A stretch of DNA of 46,866 nt from Micromonospora sp. MP36 (GTDB taxonomy: Bacteria > Actinomycetota > Actinomycetes > Mycobacteriales > Micromonosporaceae): contig NZ_VSFA01000057.1 in the NCBI RefSeq assembly GCF_008119785.1, positions 1-46,866 on the forward strand, written 5' to 3'. A program made the position numbers and the translations under genes. Positions within the stretch are counted from its first letter, which is position 1. Every line of letters begins with the position of its first letter. Positions 31,228-39,254 of the stretch are shown piece by piece. Under the pieces are notes generated by a model. It was not told the origin of the DNA. It made no database searches and saw nothing but the letters and a program-made list of their open reading frames with translations.

Positions 31228-32442
31228 ATGAGTGGAAACAAGCCGTACGGTGTGGGAGCGCTCCCACCGGGCGTGGTGGACGTGCCGGGCGTAGTCGACG
31301 TGCCCGGCGTACCCGACGGTTGCCGGGGCCGGCTCGTGGAACGGGCCCGCCTGCAGTGGCACACCACCGACGGCGGCGACCCGGCCGCGCTGGCGCAGGA
31401 GTTCCTCGCCGCCCACGGGATCGCCCTGCACGACCTGGCCCGCCCCGGCGGGCACGACCCGTCCGGGGTGTGCGGCGCGGCCCTGCACCTGTCCGCCGCC
31501 GCCGGGGCCCTGACCGCCGGCGGCCCGCCGGGCGCGCCCAGCCCCGTGCCGGCGCTGCCGGACCTGGTGGTGGTCGTCTACGGGCACGCCGATCGGCCGC
31601 CCGCCCGCGCCGGCCGCCCAGCCGGTGAGCGCTGGCGGCTGGGGGACTGGCGGGACAGCTGGACGCCCCGCGCGCACGCCGACGCCGTCGCGCAGGTGCG
31701 CGCCGCCATCGGCCGCGGCGACGTCTACCAGGTCAACGTGGTCGGCCACGCCGCCGCCCCGTACGTCGGGGACCCGCTGCCCGCCCTGGCCCGGCTGGCC
31801 GCCCTGCCCGGCGCCCGCTACGGCGGCACCCTGTCCGGGCCCGGCTGGGCGATCGGCTGCGCCTCCCCGGAGACGCTGGTCGCCCTCGAGGGTGGCCGGC
31901 TGGTCACCCGGCCGATCAAGGGCACCCGCCCGGCCACCCCCGCCGGACGCCGCGAGCTGCTCGCCTCCGCGAAGGAACGCGCCGAGCACGTGATGATCGT
32001 CGACCTGGAACGCAACGACCTGGCCCGGGTGGCCCGCACCGGCTCGGTGCGGGTCGACGAGCTGTTCGCCGTACGCCGGTGGTGTGACCTGTGGCAGGCG
32101 GAGTCGACGGTGTCGGCGGCGCCCGCCGACGGGCTGGGCCTGGCCGACCTGCTGCGCGCGGTGTGCCCCGGCGGGTCGGTGACCGGCGCCCCGAAACTCG
32201 CCGCGCTGGAGCGGATCGCGGCCCTGGAACCGGTCGGGCGGGGCGCCAGCATGGGCGCGCTCGGCTGGGTCGGGCCCGGCCGGCTCGACCTGGGGCTGAC
32301 CATCCGTACCGCCGCGGCCGACGCCGACCGGTTGCACCTGTGGGCCGGCGGCGGCATCACCTGGGGCAGCGACCCGGCGGCCGAGGTCGCCGAGGCGGCG
32401 GCCAAGGCCGCCCCGGTGCGCGCGCTGCTCGCCGCCGGCTGA
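31228..32442 (+). CDS. pabB: Aminodeoxychorismate synthase component I
   Basis: A chorismate-utilising enzyme of about 404 aa making 4-amino-4-deoxychorismate for folate. The lysine of PIKGT (K231 from this start) marks PabB and separates it from anthranilate synthase, which has PIAGT. EHVMIVDLERNDLARVA, ELFAVRRWCDLWQAESTVSA and PGGSVTGAPKLAALERI are conserved. The start is uncertain: ATG 31228 has no clear SD, and the first 30 codons include a perfect palindrome (31252-31267) and two 18-bp repeats encoding VVDVPG. GTG codons further in (e.g. in LVERARLQW) could be the true start. Confidence 0.9.
   Translation: MSGNKPYGVGALPPGVVDVPGVVDVPGVPDGCRGRLVERARLQWHTTDGGDPAALAQEFLAAHGIALHDLARPGGHDPSGVCGAALHLSAAAGALTAGGPPGAPSPVPALPDLVVVVYGHADRPPARAGRPAGERWRLGDWRDSWTPRAHADAVAQVRAAIGRGDVYQVNVVGHAAAPYVGDPLPALARLAALPGARYGGTLSGPGWAIGCASPETLVALEGGRLVTRPIKGTRPATPAGRRELLASAKERAEHVMIVDLERNDLARVARTGSVRVDELFAVRRWCDLWQAESTVSAAPADGLGLADLLRAVCPGGSVTGAPKLAALERIAALEPVGRGASMGALGWVGPGRLDLGLTIRTAAADADRLHLWAGGGITWGSDPAAEVAEAAAKAAPVRALLAAG
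31252..31267. promoter_or_regulatory. Perfect CebR-box-like palindrome (TGGGAGCGCTCCCA core)
   Basis: GTGGGAGCGCTCCCAC is a perfect 16-bp palindrome. Its 14-bp core TGGGAGCGCTCCCA is identical to the operator of the LacI-family cellobiose repressor CebR known in Streptomyces. It lies eight codons into the annotated pabB frame or, if a later start is used, in its leader. No LacI regulator or sugar gene is nearby. Confidence 0.55.
31273..31308 (+). repeat. Two tandem 18-bp repeats at the pabB 5' end
   Basis: GTGGTGGACGTGCCGGGC (31273-31290) is followed by GTAGTCGACGTGCCCGGC (31291-31308), each encoding VVDVPG. A third unit decays (VPDGCR). This in-frame expansion is not part of the conserved enzyme. 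Confidence 0.6.
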
Positions 32443-32452
32443 CGCACCGCGC

Positions 32453-32489
32453 CCGGCCGGTTGGCGCCGCACCGGGGCGCCGGGGCCGG
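32453..32489. terminator. Hairpin between convergent pabB and pip
   Basis: CCGGCC (32453-32458) pairs with GGCCGG (32484-32489), and inside it GGCGCC (32463-32468) pairs with GGCGCC (32476-32481). It lies just past the pabB stop. The rest of the 141-bp spacer shows nothing else. Confidence 0.4.
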
Positions 32490-32583
32490 CTGCTCGTCGT
32501 CGCCGGCTGGCGGGCGGTGGGCCGTGCTCCGGGGTGTCCACCGCGGCGAACTGCCAGCTCGGACCGACCGGGGTGCGGGTCGG

Positions 32584-33531
32584 TCAGGCGCGGGCGAAGG
32601 CGTCCAGGGCGGCGACCACCCGTTCGCCCACGCCGTGGCCGCTGCCGTGGCCGCCGGACTCCACGATCTCCAGGCGGGCGTCCGGCCAGTCGCGGGTGAG
32701 CTGCCAGGCGATGTCCGGCGGGCCGCTGACGTCGAGGCGGCCCTGCACCAGCACGCCGGGGATGCCGGCGAGCTTGCCGGCGTCGCGCAGCAGTTGCCCG
32801 TCGGGCAGGAACCCGAGGTTGCTGAAGTAGTGGGTGACCAGCCGGGTGAAGCAGGCCCGGAACACCGGGTCGGCGTAGCGGGGGCTGGGCTTGAACCCGC
32901 CGGCGAGACAGACGTGCACGTCCTCCCAAGCGCACCAGTCGCGGGCGGCCCGGTCCCGCACCGCCGGGTCGGGGTCGTTGACCAGCCGGGCGTACGCGGC
33001 GGACAGGTCGCCGTCGCGGTCGGCCTCGGGCACGCCGTCGCGGAACCGGGCCCACTCCTGCGGGAAGATCCGCCCCATGTCCCGGGTCACCCAGTCGATC
33101 TCGCGGCGGGTGTTGGCGACCACGCTGAACAGCACCAGCGCGGTGACCCGGTCCGGGTGGCGCTGCGCGTACGCCAGGGACAGCGAGGAGCCCCAGGAGG
33201 CGCCGCAGAGCAGCCACCGGTCGACGTCGAGGTGCTCGCGCAGCCGTTGCATGTCGGCGAGCAGGTGGGCGGTGGTGTTGACGGACAGGTCCACGGCCGG
33301 GTCGCTGGCGTGCGGGGTGCTGCGCCCGCAGCCACGTTGGTCGAACAGGATGATCCGGTAGGCGGCCGGGTCGCACAGCCGTCGCCACGACGCGGTGGCG
33401 CCCGAGCCGGGACCGCCGTGCACCATCAGGACCGGCCGGCCGTGCGGGTTGCCGCAGGTCTCCCAGTAGACGTGCTGGCCGTCGCCGACGTCGAGCATGC
33501 CGTGCGCGTACGGCTCGATCTCCGGATACAT
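32584..33531 (-). CDS. pip: Proline iminopeptidase (alpha/beta hydrolase)
   Basis: A 315-aa serine peptidase removing N-terminal proline. The oxyanion motif HGGPG (38-42), the FDQRGCGRSTPH segment (63-74) and the nucleophile S112 in GASWGS are intact, and HGSGHG near the C-terminus holds the catalytic His. ATG 33531 follows GGGAGGGG on the minus strand. It is divergent from a MarR gene with 51 bp between the starts, which contain a 20-bp near-perfect inverted repeat, so that regulator probably controls pip. Confidence 0.93.
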   Translation of the reverse strand: MYPEIEPYAHGMLDVGDGQHVYWETCGNPHGRPVLMVHGGPGSGATASWRRLCDPAAYRIILFDQRGCGRSTPHASDPAVDLSVNTTAHLLADMQRLREHLDVDRWLLCGASWGSSLSLAYAQRHPDRVTALVLFSVVANTRREIDWVTRDMGRIFPQEWARFRDGVPEADRDGDLSAAYARLVNDPDPAVRDRAARDWCAWEDVHVCLAGGFKPSPRYADPVFRACFTRLVTHYFSNLGFLPDGQLLRDAGKLAGIPGVLVQGRLDVSGPPDIAWQLTRDWPDARLEIVESGGHGSGHGVGERVVAALDAFARA

Positions 33532-33554
33532 GCGGTTCCCCTCCCACACCTCAG

Positions 33555-33574
33555 ATGCAACAGCGCTGTTACAT
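33555..33574. promoter_or_regulatory. MarR-type operator between pip and marR
   Basis: ATGCAACAGC pairs with GCTGTTACAT, a 20-bp inverted repeat with one mismatch and a perfect 12-bp core AACAGCGCTGTT. It overlaps a TACATT -10 of the plus-strand gene and TAATGT on the opposite strand, so one bound dimer could block both promoters. Confidence 0.6.
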
Positions 33575-33582
33575 TAGCGGAC

Positions 33583-34074
33583 GTGACCGCCACCCCCGAC
33601 CGCGAGGCGCTCGGCACCCTGCTGCGCCACGTCCTGGAACTGCTCGACGGCGACGTCGCCGCCGTCTACACCGGCCTGGGCCTGGCCGACTACCGGCCCC
33701 GATACTCACCGCTGGTGCGGGTGCTCGTCGCCGACGGGCCGCTGCCCATCCGGGACCTCGCCGCCCGGGTCGGGGTCACCCATTCCGCGGCCAGCCAGAC
33801 CGTCGCCCAGATGAGCCGCGCCGGCCTGGTCGCCCTCACCCCGGGCGCCGACGCCCGGCAGCGCATCGTCACCCTCACCGACCGGGCCCGCGCCCTGCTG
33901 CCCGTCATCGAGGCCGAGTGGGCGGCCACCACCACCGCCATGCGGCAGCTCGACGCCGAACTGCCCGTACCCCTGGCCGACGAGCTGTACGCGGTCCTCG
34001 CGGCGCTGCGCCGCCGCCCGCTGCGCGAGCGCATCGCCGACACCGGCCTGGCCCCCACCGACCGGCCGGCCTGA
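33583..34074 (+). CDS. MarR-family transcriptional regulator
   Basis: A 163-aa winged-helix regulator: SPLVRVLVADGPLPIRDLAA-RVGVTHSAASQTVAQMSRA is the helix-turn-helix, and the wing is TPGADARQRIVTLT. GTG 33583 lies seven bases after TACATT, so the mRNA is probably leaderless. The operator at 33555-33574 sits in its promoter, suggesting autoregulation and control of pip. The peptide deformylase gene follows 63 bp later with its own -10. Confidence 0.88.
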   Translation: MTATPDREALGTLLRHVLELLDGDVAAVYTGLGLADYRPRYSPLVRVLVADGPLPIRDLAARVGVTHSAASQTVAQMSRAGLVALTPGADARQRIVTLTDRARALLPVIEAEWAATTTAMRQLDAELPVPLADELYAVLAALRRRPLRERIADTGLAPTDRPA

Positions 34075-34137
34075 GCCGACCCCGCCGACCGACCCCGGGC
34101 ACGCGCGCAACGGTAACGAGCGGATAGCCTTCCGGGC

Positions 34138-34647
34138 ATGACTATGCGCCCGATCCGGATCATCGGCGACCCCGTGCTGCGCACCCCCTGCGAGCCGGTG
34201 ACCAGCTTCGACGCCGAACTGCGCGGGCTCGTGCAGGATCTGATGGACACGCTGCTCGGCGCGCCCGGCCGGGCCGGGGTGGCCGCCCCGCAGATCGGGG
34301 TGAGCGCACAGGTGTTCGTCTACGACGCCGACGGCCACCGCGGCCACCTGGTCAACCCCCGGCTGGAGCTGTCCACGGAACTGCAGGACGACGACGAGGG
34401 CTGCCTGTCCATTCCCGGGCTGTACTTCCCGACCACGCGGGCCATGCACGCCACCGCGCACGGCTTCGACCAGCACGGCCAGCCGCTGACCATCTCCGGC
34501 AGCGGATTCCTGGCCCGGGCCCTGCAGCACGAGACCGACCACCTGCACGGCCGCCTGTACGTGGACACGCTGCGCGGGGACACCCGCCGGCGGGCGCTGC
34601 GGGAGATCCGCGCCGGGCGGTTCGACTCGCCGAGCCGGGGGCGGTGA
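34138..34647 (+). CDS. def: Peptide deformylase
   Basis: A 169-aa metallohydrolase that removes the N-formyl group from nascent proteins. The three motifs are GVAAPQIG (47-54), EGCLS (87-91; metal ligand C89) and QHETDH (130-135; ligands H131 and H135, base E132). A TAGCCT hexamer (34125-34130) ends seven bases before ATG 34138, consistent with leaderless translation. Confidence 0.95.
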   Translation: MTMRPIRIIGDPVLRTPCEPVTSFDAELRGLVQDLMDTLLGAPGRAGVAAPQIGVSAQVFVYDADGHRGHLVNPRLELSTELQDDDEGCLSIPGLYFPTTRAMHATAHGFDQHGQPLTISGSGFLARALQHETDHLHGRLYVDTLRGDTRRRALREIRAGRFDSPSRGR

Positions 34648-34650
34648 CGA

Positions 34651-34679
34651 CGCGGGGGCGGCCGCCGGCCACCCCCGCG
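34651..34679. terminator. Bidirectional terminator between def and the vWA gene
   Basis: CGCGGGGG (34651-34658) pairs with CCCCCGCG (34672-34679), and the loop itself contains GGCCGCCGGCC. It lies between convergent stops. Confidence 0.55.
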
Positions 34680-34692
34680 CCCGCTCACCGGC

Positions 34693-36267
34693 TCACTTGG
34701 GCGGCGGGGCCACCAGGCAGGTCGCCGTCGACCGGTTCCCGGCGTCGTCGACGCCGGTGATCACCGCGTCGCCACGCAGGGTGACCTTGTAGTCGATGTC
34801 GCCGGTGCCGTCCTTGACCCGGGACTGCGCGCCCGGCGCCTGGACCAACTTGATCTTCGTACCGGCGGGGAACGGCCCGAACCGCACCGACGGGTCGGCG
34901 GCGTCCCCGATGTACACGTCCACCTTCGTGTCCACGATGTCGGTGGCGGTCAGCTGGTAGAAGCCGTCCGGGTTGTCGGAGCCGGGGACGTTGCCGCCGC
35001 TCGGGTTGTTCGTCGGCACGCACCGGGTGGTCGGGGCGGTGGTGTCGACCACCCGCATCACCGCGGTGTCGCTGCCGGTGTTGCCGGCGGCGTCGGTGGC
35101 GGTGCAGGTGACCGTGGTGGCGCCCAGCGGGAAGGTGCTCCCGGGCGGCGGCGCGCAGGTCGGGGTCAGCGGCCCGTCGACGTTGTCGGTGGCGCTGGCC
35201 GGATAGGTGATCACCGCGCCGGCGGGGCTGGTCGCCTCGACGGTCCGGTCGTCGACGACCACGGTCGGCGGGGTGACGTCGTTGACCTTCACGCTGATGT
35301 GCTCGACGAACGCGGGCCCGCCGGAGAGCCCGTTGAGCAGGAAGTCCACCGTGCAGTGCAGGGTGGCGCCCTGGGCGGCGTTTCCGGCCACCGTGATGGT
35401 CTCGGCGAACGGCACGTCGGTGCCGCTCTGCTGGGTGCGCGACGCCGCGTCGAAGCTGACCGACAGGCCCGGATCGCAGGAGGTCACGGTCGGGGTGACG
35501 GTGACGTCGAGGTCCCGCAGCCCGCTGAGGATCGCGGCGGTCACCGTGTTCGGGGCGCTGCCGACCACCTGGCCGCCGGTGGCGGCGGCCAGGCTGCTGG
35601 CCTGGCCGGTGGCGTTCAGGCCGCCGCCCCCGCCGGTGACGTCGACCGCGAGCACCCGGGCGGTGTCGGCCTGCAGCGCGGCGGTGGCCTGCGCGAGGGT
35701 GTGCCCGGCGCTGGGATCGTGGCTGGGGGCGTCGCCGACCAGCACCACGATCCGGCTGCTGCCCGACCGGTAGGCGATCGCGCCGTCGGAGACCTGGAAC
35801 AGGGCGTTCACCCACGCCTCGGGGGTGTCGCCGCCGCCGGCGGCGGTCAGCCCGTCCACGGCGGTCTGCAGGGCGGTGGCGTCGGCGGTGAGGTTCTGCC
35901 GGACCCGGAACAGCTCCGGCCCGTCGCCCTCGTCTCGGTAGGAGGCGACCGCGAACTCGGCGCTGGGCTGCGCGGCGCGGACGTCGGTGATCACCTGCTG
36001 GAGGTTGGTCCGGACGTTGGCGATCGCCGGACCCATGCTGCCGGTCGTGTCGACCAGCAGCACCACGTCCGGCTGCGGCGGGATCGGCGGGGTCGAGACG
36101 ACTTTGCTGATCGGGATCGTGGCGCCGGGGTCGGCGGACCGGTCCACTGTGCCCGGGTCGACTCCCGGGGCTGCCCAGGCGGGGGCCGCCACGGCGGTCA
36201 CCATCGCGGTCACGGCGGCGACGGTCACCCCCCTGGCGCGCCCGCGGGGCACTGCTGTGAAACCCAT
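34693..36267 (-). CDS. Secreted von Willebrand factor A protein with HYR-type domains
   Basis: A 524-aa exported protein. The signal peptide runs over residues 1-32 (VTVAAVTAMVTAVAAPAWA, then A-P-G). The vWA domain begins with PDVVLLVDTTGSMGPAI; its MIDAS motif is DTTGSM (73-78), and GGGDTPEAWVNALFQVSDG and RIVVLVGDAP follow. After a beta-rich linker come one or two HYR/Ig-like repeats (DVTPPTVVVDDRTVEATSPA, TTVTCTATDAAGNTGSD). No LPXTG or membrane anchor is seen, so it is probably released or cell-wall associated. ATG 36267 follows GAAGGAGA. Binding partner unknown. Confidence 0.85.
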   Translation of the reverse strand: MGFTAVPRGRARGVTVAAVTAMVTAVAAPAWAAPGVDPGTVDRSADPGATIPISKVVSTPPIPPQPDVVLLVDTTGSMGPAIANVRTNLQQVITDVRAAQPSAEFAVASYRDEGDGPELFRVRQNLTADATALQTAVDGLTAAGGGDTPEAWVNALFQVSDGAIAYRSGSSRIVVLVGDAPSHDPSAGHTLAQATAALQADTARVLAVDVTGGGGGLNATGQASSLAAATGGQVVGSAPNTVTAAILSGLRDLDVTVTPTVTSCDPGLSVSFDAASRTQQSGTDVPFAETITVAGNAAQGATLHCTVDFLLNGLSGGPAFVEHISVKVNDVTPPTVVVDDRTVEATSPAGAVITYPASATDNVDGPLTPTCAPPPGSTFPLGATTVTCTATDAAGNTGSDTAVMRVVDTTAPTTRCVPTNNPSGGNVPGSDNPDGFYQLTATDIVDTKVDVYIGDAADPSVRFGPFPAGTKIKLVQAPGAQSRVKDGTGDIDYKVTLRGDAVITGVDDAGNRSTATCLVAPPPK

Positions 36268-36430
36268 CGTCGTGTCTCCTTCAGCTCCGGCCGCGCCCGC
36301 CCCGGGCGCGGCCTCGAAGGCAGACGCTAGGGGCTCCGGCGGCGCCGGCCGGTCCGACACATGCGCAGGTCAGCGTCGGGTTGTTGACCCGGCGTGGTGG
36401 CTGGACAGGGGAGAATCGCCGGCCGTCCGG

Positions 36431-37204
36431 TCACGGGCGGCGGTGCAGCGCGCACTCGGTGAAGTCGGCGACCCGGGTGAAGCCGAGCCGCTCGTAGAGG
36501 CGCACCGCGGCGGTGTTGTCGGCCCGGACGTTGAGCGTCACGTGCTCCACCCGGGCGCGCAGCCGGGCGCAGAGCGCGGCCACCGCCGCGCCGGCCAGCC
36601 CGCGGCCGCGGGCCCGGGGGTGGGTGGTGACGTTGCCCAGGGCGGCCACCCGCCAGGTGGGGGACCAGACGTGCACCCCGGCCACGGTGACCAGTTCGCC
36701 GGCCTCCCGGATCCCCACGTACTGGCCGGTGTCCAGCATCCGCGGGTCGAACCAGTTGCCCGGGTAGGCGACCGCGTACAGGTCGAGCAGCGCCGGCAGG
36801 TCGGACCGGTCGAGCACCTCCCCGGCGGCGCCGGCTCGGGCCAGCCGGTCCGGGTCGGTCAACGCCATCCGGTGGTGCACGGCCGCGTCGGACACCTCGT
36901 ACCAGCGGGCCACGGTGGCGTCCAGGCCGGGGGACAGGTGCGCCCACAGCCGGGCCGGCAGCACCGGGGCGAGCTCGCCCAGCAGCGTCGCCAGTTCCCC
37001 GGTCCGCTCCGGGGCGGCGAACGCCAGCAGGGTCGGCAGGTCGACGCCGTGGTACAGCAGCGCCACCTGGTCGCCGCGGCGGTACCACGAGGTGTACGGC
37101 CAGAAGAAGTCGTCCAGGTCGCCCAGCTGGTAGGCGTGCAGCACCGGGTCCCGGCTCAGCAGGTCGGCCAGGACGGCCCGGTCGTGTTCGGCGCGTACGG
37201 GCAT
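36431..37204 (-). CDS. GNAT-family N-acetyltransferase (DUF4081-type N-terminus)
   Basis: A 257-aa acetyltransferase. The N-terminal half (AVLADLLSRDPVLHAYQLGD-LDDFFWPYTSWYR) resembles the DUF4081 region; the C-terminal GNAT core holds VAALGNVTTHPRARGRGLAG, the acetyl-CoA pyrophosphate loop, and LNVRADNTAAVRLYERLGF. Substrate unknown. The ATG at 37204 has only a weak SD. Confidence 0.88.
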   Translation of the reverse strand: MPVRAEHDRAVLADLLSRDPVLHAYQLGDLDDFFWPYTSWYRRGDQVALLYHGVDLPTLLAFAAPERTGELATLLGELAPVLPARLWAHLSPGLDATVARWYEVSDAAVHHRMALTDPDRLARAGAAGEVLDRSDLPALLDLYAVAYPGNWFDPRMLDTGQYVGIREAGELVTVAGVHVWSPTWRVAALGNVTTHPRARGRGLAGAAVAALCARLRARVEHVTLNVRADNTAAVRLYERLGFTRVADFTECALHRRP

Positions 37205-37228
37205 CCGCCCATGATCACACGGCGGTGG

Positions 37229-37591
37229 TCAGCAGCCGCCCGCGCGTCCCGCCTCGGCCGGCAGGTGGTCGTGGGCCCAGCGGGCCAGGGCGTCCAGGGC
37301 CGGCAGCAGGGCGGCTCCCGGGTCGGTGAGCTGGTAGCTGACCCCCACCGGCGGCCCCTCCCGCACGGTGCGGGACACCAGGCCCACCCGGCACAGCTCA
37401 CCGAGCCGGTCCGACAGCACCGACTCGCTGATCCCGGGCAGCGCGCGGGCCAGCTCCGCGAAGCCGGCGGGACCGTTGGCGAGCACGCCCAGCAGCATCC
37501 CGTTCCAGCGTTTGCCGAGGAACGCGAAGGCCCGGGCCAGGCCGGCGTCGCAGGCGTGGGCGGCAGCGCTCACCTGGGGCCTCGTCGTCAT
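37229..37591 (-). CDS. HxlR-family transcriptional regulator
   Basis: A 120-aa regulator. LARAFAFLGKRWNGMLLGVL is the usual HxlR opening, followed by FAELARALPGISESVLSDRL and PPVGVSYQLTDPGAALLPAL. HxlR proteins are often redox or aldehyde responsive and act on a divergent neighbour, here the nitroreductase-family gene 95 bp away. TATCCT (37598-37603, minus strand) ends six bases before the ATG, so translation is probably leaderless. Confidence 0.88.
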   Translation of the reverse strand: MTTRPQVSAAAHACDAGLARAFAFLGKRWNGMLLGVLANGPAGFAELARALPGISESVLSDRLGELCRVGLVSRTVREGPPVGVSYQLTDPGAALLPALDALARWAHDHLPAEAGRAGGC

Positions 37592-37642
37592 GCCCTCAGG
37601 ATACGCGCTACCCTCGCCCTGCAAGGCACTACTAAAAAGCTA

Positions 37643-37665
37643 GCTGCTCCCTTCCTCGGAGCAGC
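37643..37665 (+). promoter_or_regulatory. 8-bp hairpin in the leader of the nitroreductase-family gene
   Basis: GCTGCTCC (37643-37650) pairs with GGAGCAGC (37658-37665) around a 7-base loop, directly after the AT-rich ACTACTAAAAAGCTAG. It may be the HxlR operator or a leader structure. Confidence 0.35.
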
Positions 37666-37685
37666 CCGGCTGAAGCGAGGAGCAT

Positions 37686-38285
37686 ATGAGCGATCTGATC
37701 ACCCTGCACCCCGAGGCGCAGGCCCAACTGTTCACCGACGCCCGCACCGCCAACACGTTCACCGACGAACCGGTCAGCGACGCGCAGCTGCGCGCCATCT
37801 TCGAACTCGCCAAGTACCCGCCCACCGCCGCCAACACCCAACCGCTGCGGGTGCTGTTCGTCCGCCAGGGTGAGCCCCGCGAGCGGCTGCTCACCCACAT
37901 GGCCGACGGCAACCGCGCCAAGACCGCCACCGCGCCGGTCGTCGCCGTCCTCGCCGCCGACACCGACTTCCACGAGTTCGTCCCGCGGGTCTTCCCGATC
38001 CGCCCGCAGATGCGCGACTCCCTCGCCGAGGACCCCGCCGGCCGCGAACAGATGGCCCGGTTCAACGCCACCCTGCAGATCGGCTACTGGCTGTTCGCCG
38101 TGCGCGCCGCCGGCCTCGCCGCCGGACCGATGGCCGGCTTCGACGCCGCCGGGGTGGACAAGGAGTTCTTCGCCGACAGCGCCTGGAAGTCCCTGCTCGT
38201 GGTCAACATCGGCAAGCCCGGCCCGGACGCCTGGTTCCCCCGGCTGCCCCGCCTCGACTACGACGACGTGGTGCGGCACGCCTGA
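37686..38285 (+). CDS. Nitroreductase-family protein (malonic semialdehyde reductase, RutE-like)
   Basis: A 199-aa flavoprotein. FTDEPVSDAQLRAIFELAKY-PPTAANTQPLRVLFVR is the FMN-binding start of the RutE/HadB group, and QIGYWLFAVRAAGLAAGPMAGFD the central helix. RutE reduces malonic semialdehyde in pyrimidine catabolism; no other rut genes are here, so a general aldehyde or quinone reductase role under the divergent HxlR is also possible. Its SD is GCGAGGAG immediately before ATG 37686. Confidence 0.9.
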   Translation: MSDLITLHPEAQAQLFTDARTANTFTDEPVSDAQLRAIFELAKYPPTAANTQPLRVLFVRQGEPRERLLTHMADGNRAKTATAPVVAVLAADTDFHEFVPRVFPIRPQMRDSLAEDPAGREQMARFNATLQIGYWLFAVRAAGLAAGPMAGFDAAGVDKEFFADSAWKSLLVVNIGKPGPDAWFPRLPRLDYDDVVRHA

Positions 38286-38303
38286 GCGGCCGGCTCAGGC
38301 CGC
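38286..38303. terminator. Small hairpin at the convergent nitroreductase/TSUP junction
   Basis: GCGGCC (38286-38291) pairs with GGCCGC (38298-38303) around GGCTCA. It partly overlaps the 3' end of the TSUP gene; no T tract is seen. Confidence 0.35.
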
Positions 38304-39068
38304 CCGCCACTGGTCGTAGCCCAGCTTCGCCACCAGAGCCAGCACCACGACCAGCAGCACCACCCGCACGAAGCCGGCGCCGCGCCGCAGCGCCATCCGC
38401 GCGCCCAGCGCGGCGCCGGCGACGTTGCACACCGCCATCCCCGCACCGAGCAGCCACCACACGTGCCCGGTCGCCGCGAACACCACCAGCGCGCCCAGGT
38501 TCGTGCCCGCGTTGACCACCTTCGCCAGCGCCGAACCGTGCACGAAGTCCGCGCCGATCAGCGCGGTGAACGCCAGCACCAGGAAGGTGCCCGTGCCCGG
38601 GCCGATCAGCCCGTCATAGAGGGCGATGCCCACCCCGGCCACCGCCACCGCGGCCGTCACCCGCGCCGGCGTACGCCGATGCGGCTGCGACACCACCCCC
38701 AGCCGTGGCCGGGTCAGCACGAACACCGCCACCGCGACCAGCACCACCAGCACCACCGGCCGGTACGCGCCCGCCGGCACCGCCCCCGCCAGGGCCGCGC
38801 CCAGCCCGGCGGTCAGCACCGCCAACCCCGCGGCCGGCCCGGCCACCGCCCAGTCCAGCTTGGTGCGCCGCGCGTACGTCGCCGCGGCGGTGGACGTGCC
38901 GAAGATCGCGGCCAGCTTGTTCGTGCCCAACGCCGTCGCCACCGGCACACCCGGAGCGGCCACCAGCAGCGCCGGCAACAGCAACAGGCCACCGCCGCCG
39001 ACCACCGCGTCCACCCAGCCCGCCATGGCGGCCGCGGTCAGCAGGGTGGTCAACGACAGGGGGTCCAC
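38295..39068 (-). CDS. TSUP-family transporter (TauE/SafE-like)
   Basis: A 257-aa membrane protein with about eight helices in two repeats. Family motifs are AGWVDAVVGGGGLLLLPALL in the first half and DGLIGPGTGTFLVLAFTALI in the second. TSUP proteins export or import sulfite, sulfoacetate or related anions; the substrate here is not indicated. The GTG start is at 39068 on the minus strand. Confidence 0.9.
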   Translation of the reverse strand: MDPLSLTTLLTAAAMAGWVDAVVGGGGLLLLPALLVAAPGVPVATALGTNKLAAIFGTSTAAATYARRTKLDWAVAGPAAGLAVLTAGLGAALAGAVPAGAYRPVVLVVLVAVAVFVLTRPRLGVVSQPHRRTPARVTAAVAVAGVGIALYDGLIGPGTGTFLVLAFTALIGADFVHGSALAKVVNAGTNLGALVVFAATGHVWWLLGAGMAVCNVAGAALGARMALRRGAGFVRVVLLVVVLALVAKLGYDQWRAA

Positions 39069-39132
39069 GGGCGGCCATTCTGCCGACCACCATCGCCCCG
39101 ACGAGAGCCGCTGTGGCCAGGCTCACCGCCGC

Positions 39133-39219
39133 TCAGCGGCCCCGGAGCCGCCGCAACCACAGGCCGGCCGCCGCCACCGCCACGAACACCAGGATCGAAC
39201 AGACCAACGCCTTGAGCAC
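39133..39219 (-). CDS. Possible 28-aa single-helix membrane peptide
   Basis: A short frame from GTG 39219 encodes VLKALVCSILVFVAVAAAGLW followed by basic LRRLRGR. One hydrophobic helix with a positively charged C-terminal end is the usual look of a small membrane peptide. No strong SD is present. It sits in the 186-bp divergent spacer between the TSUP and EEP genes. Confidence 0.35.
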   Translation of the reverse strand: MLKALVCSILVFVAVAAAGLWLRRLRGR

Positions 39220-39254
39220 CCGGCAAGCCTGCCACGGCGTCGTAGGGTGTCCAG

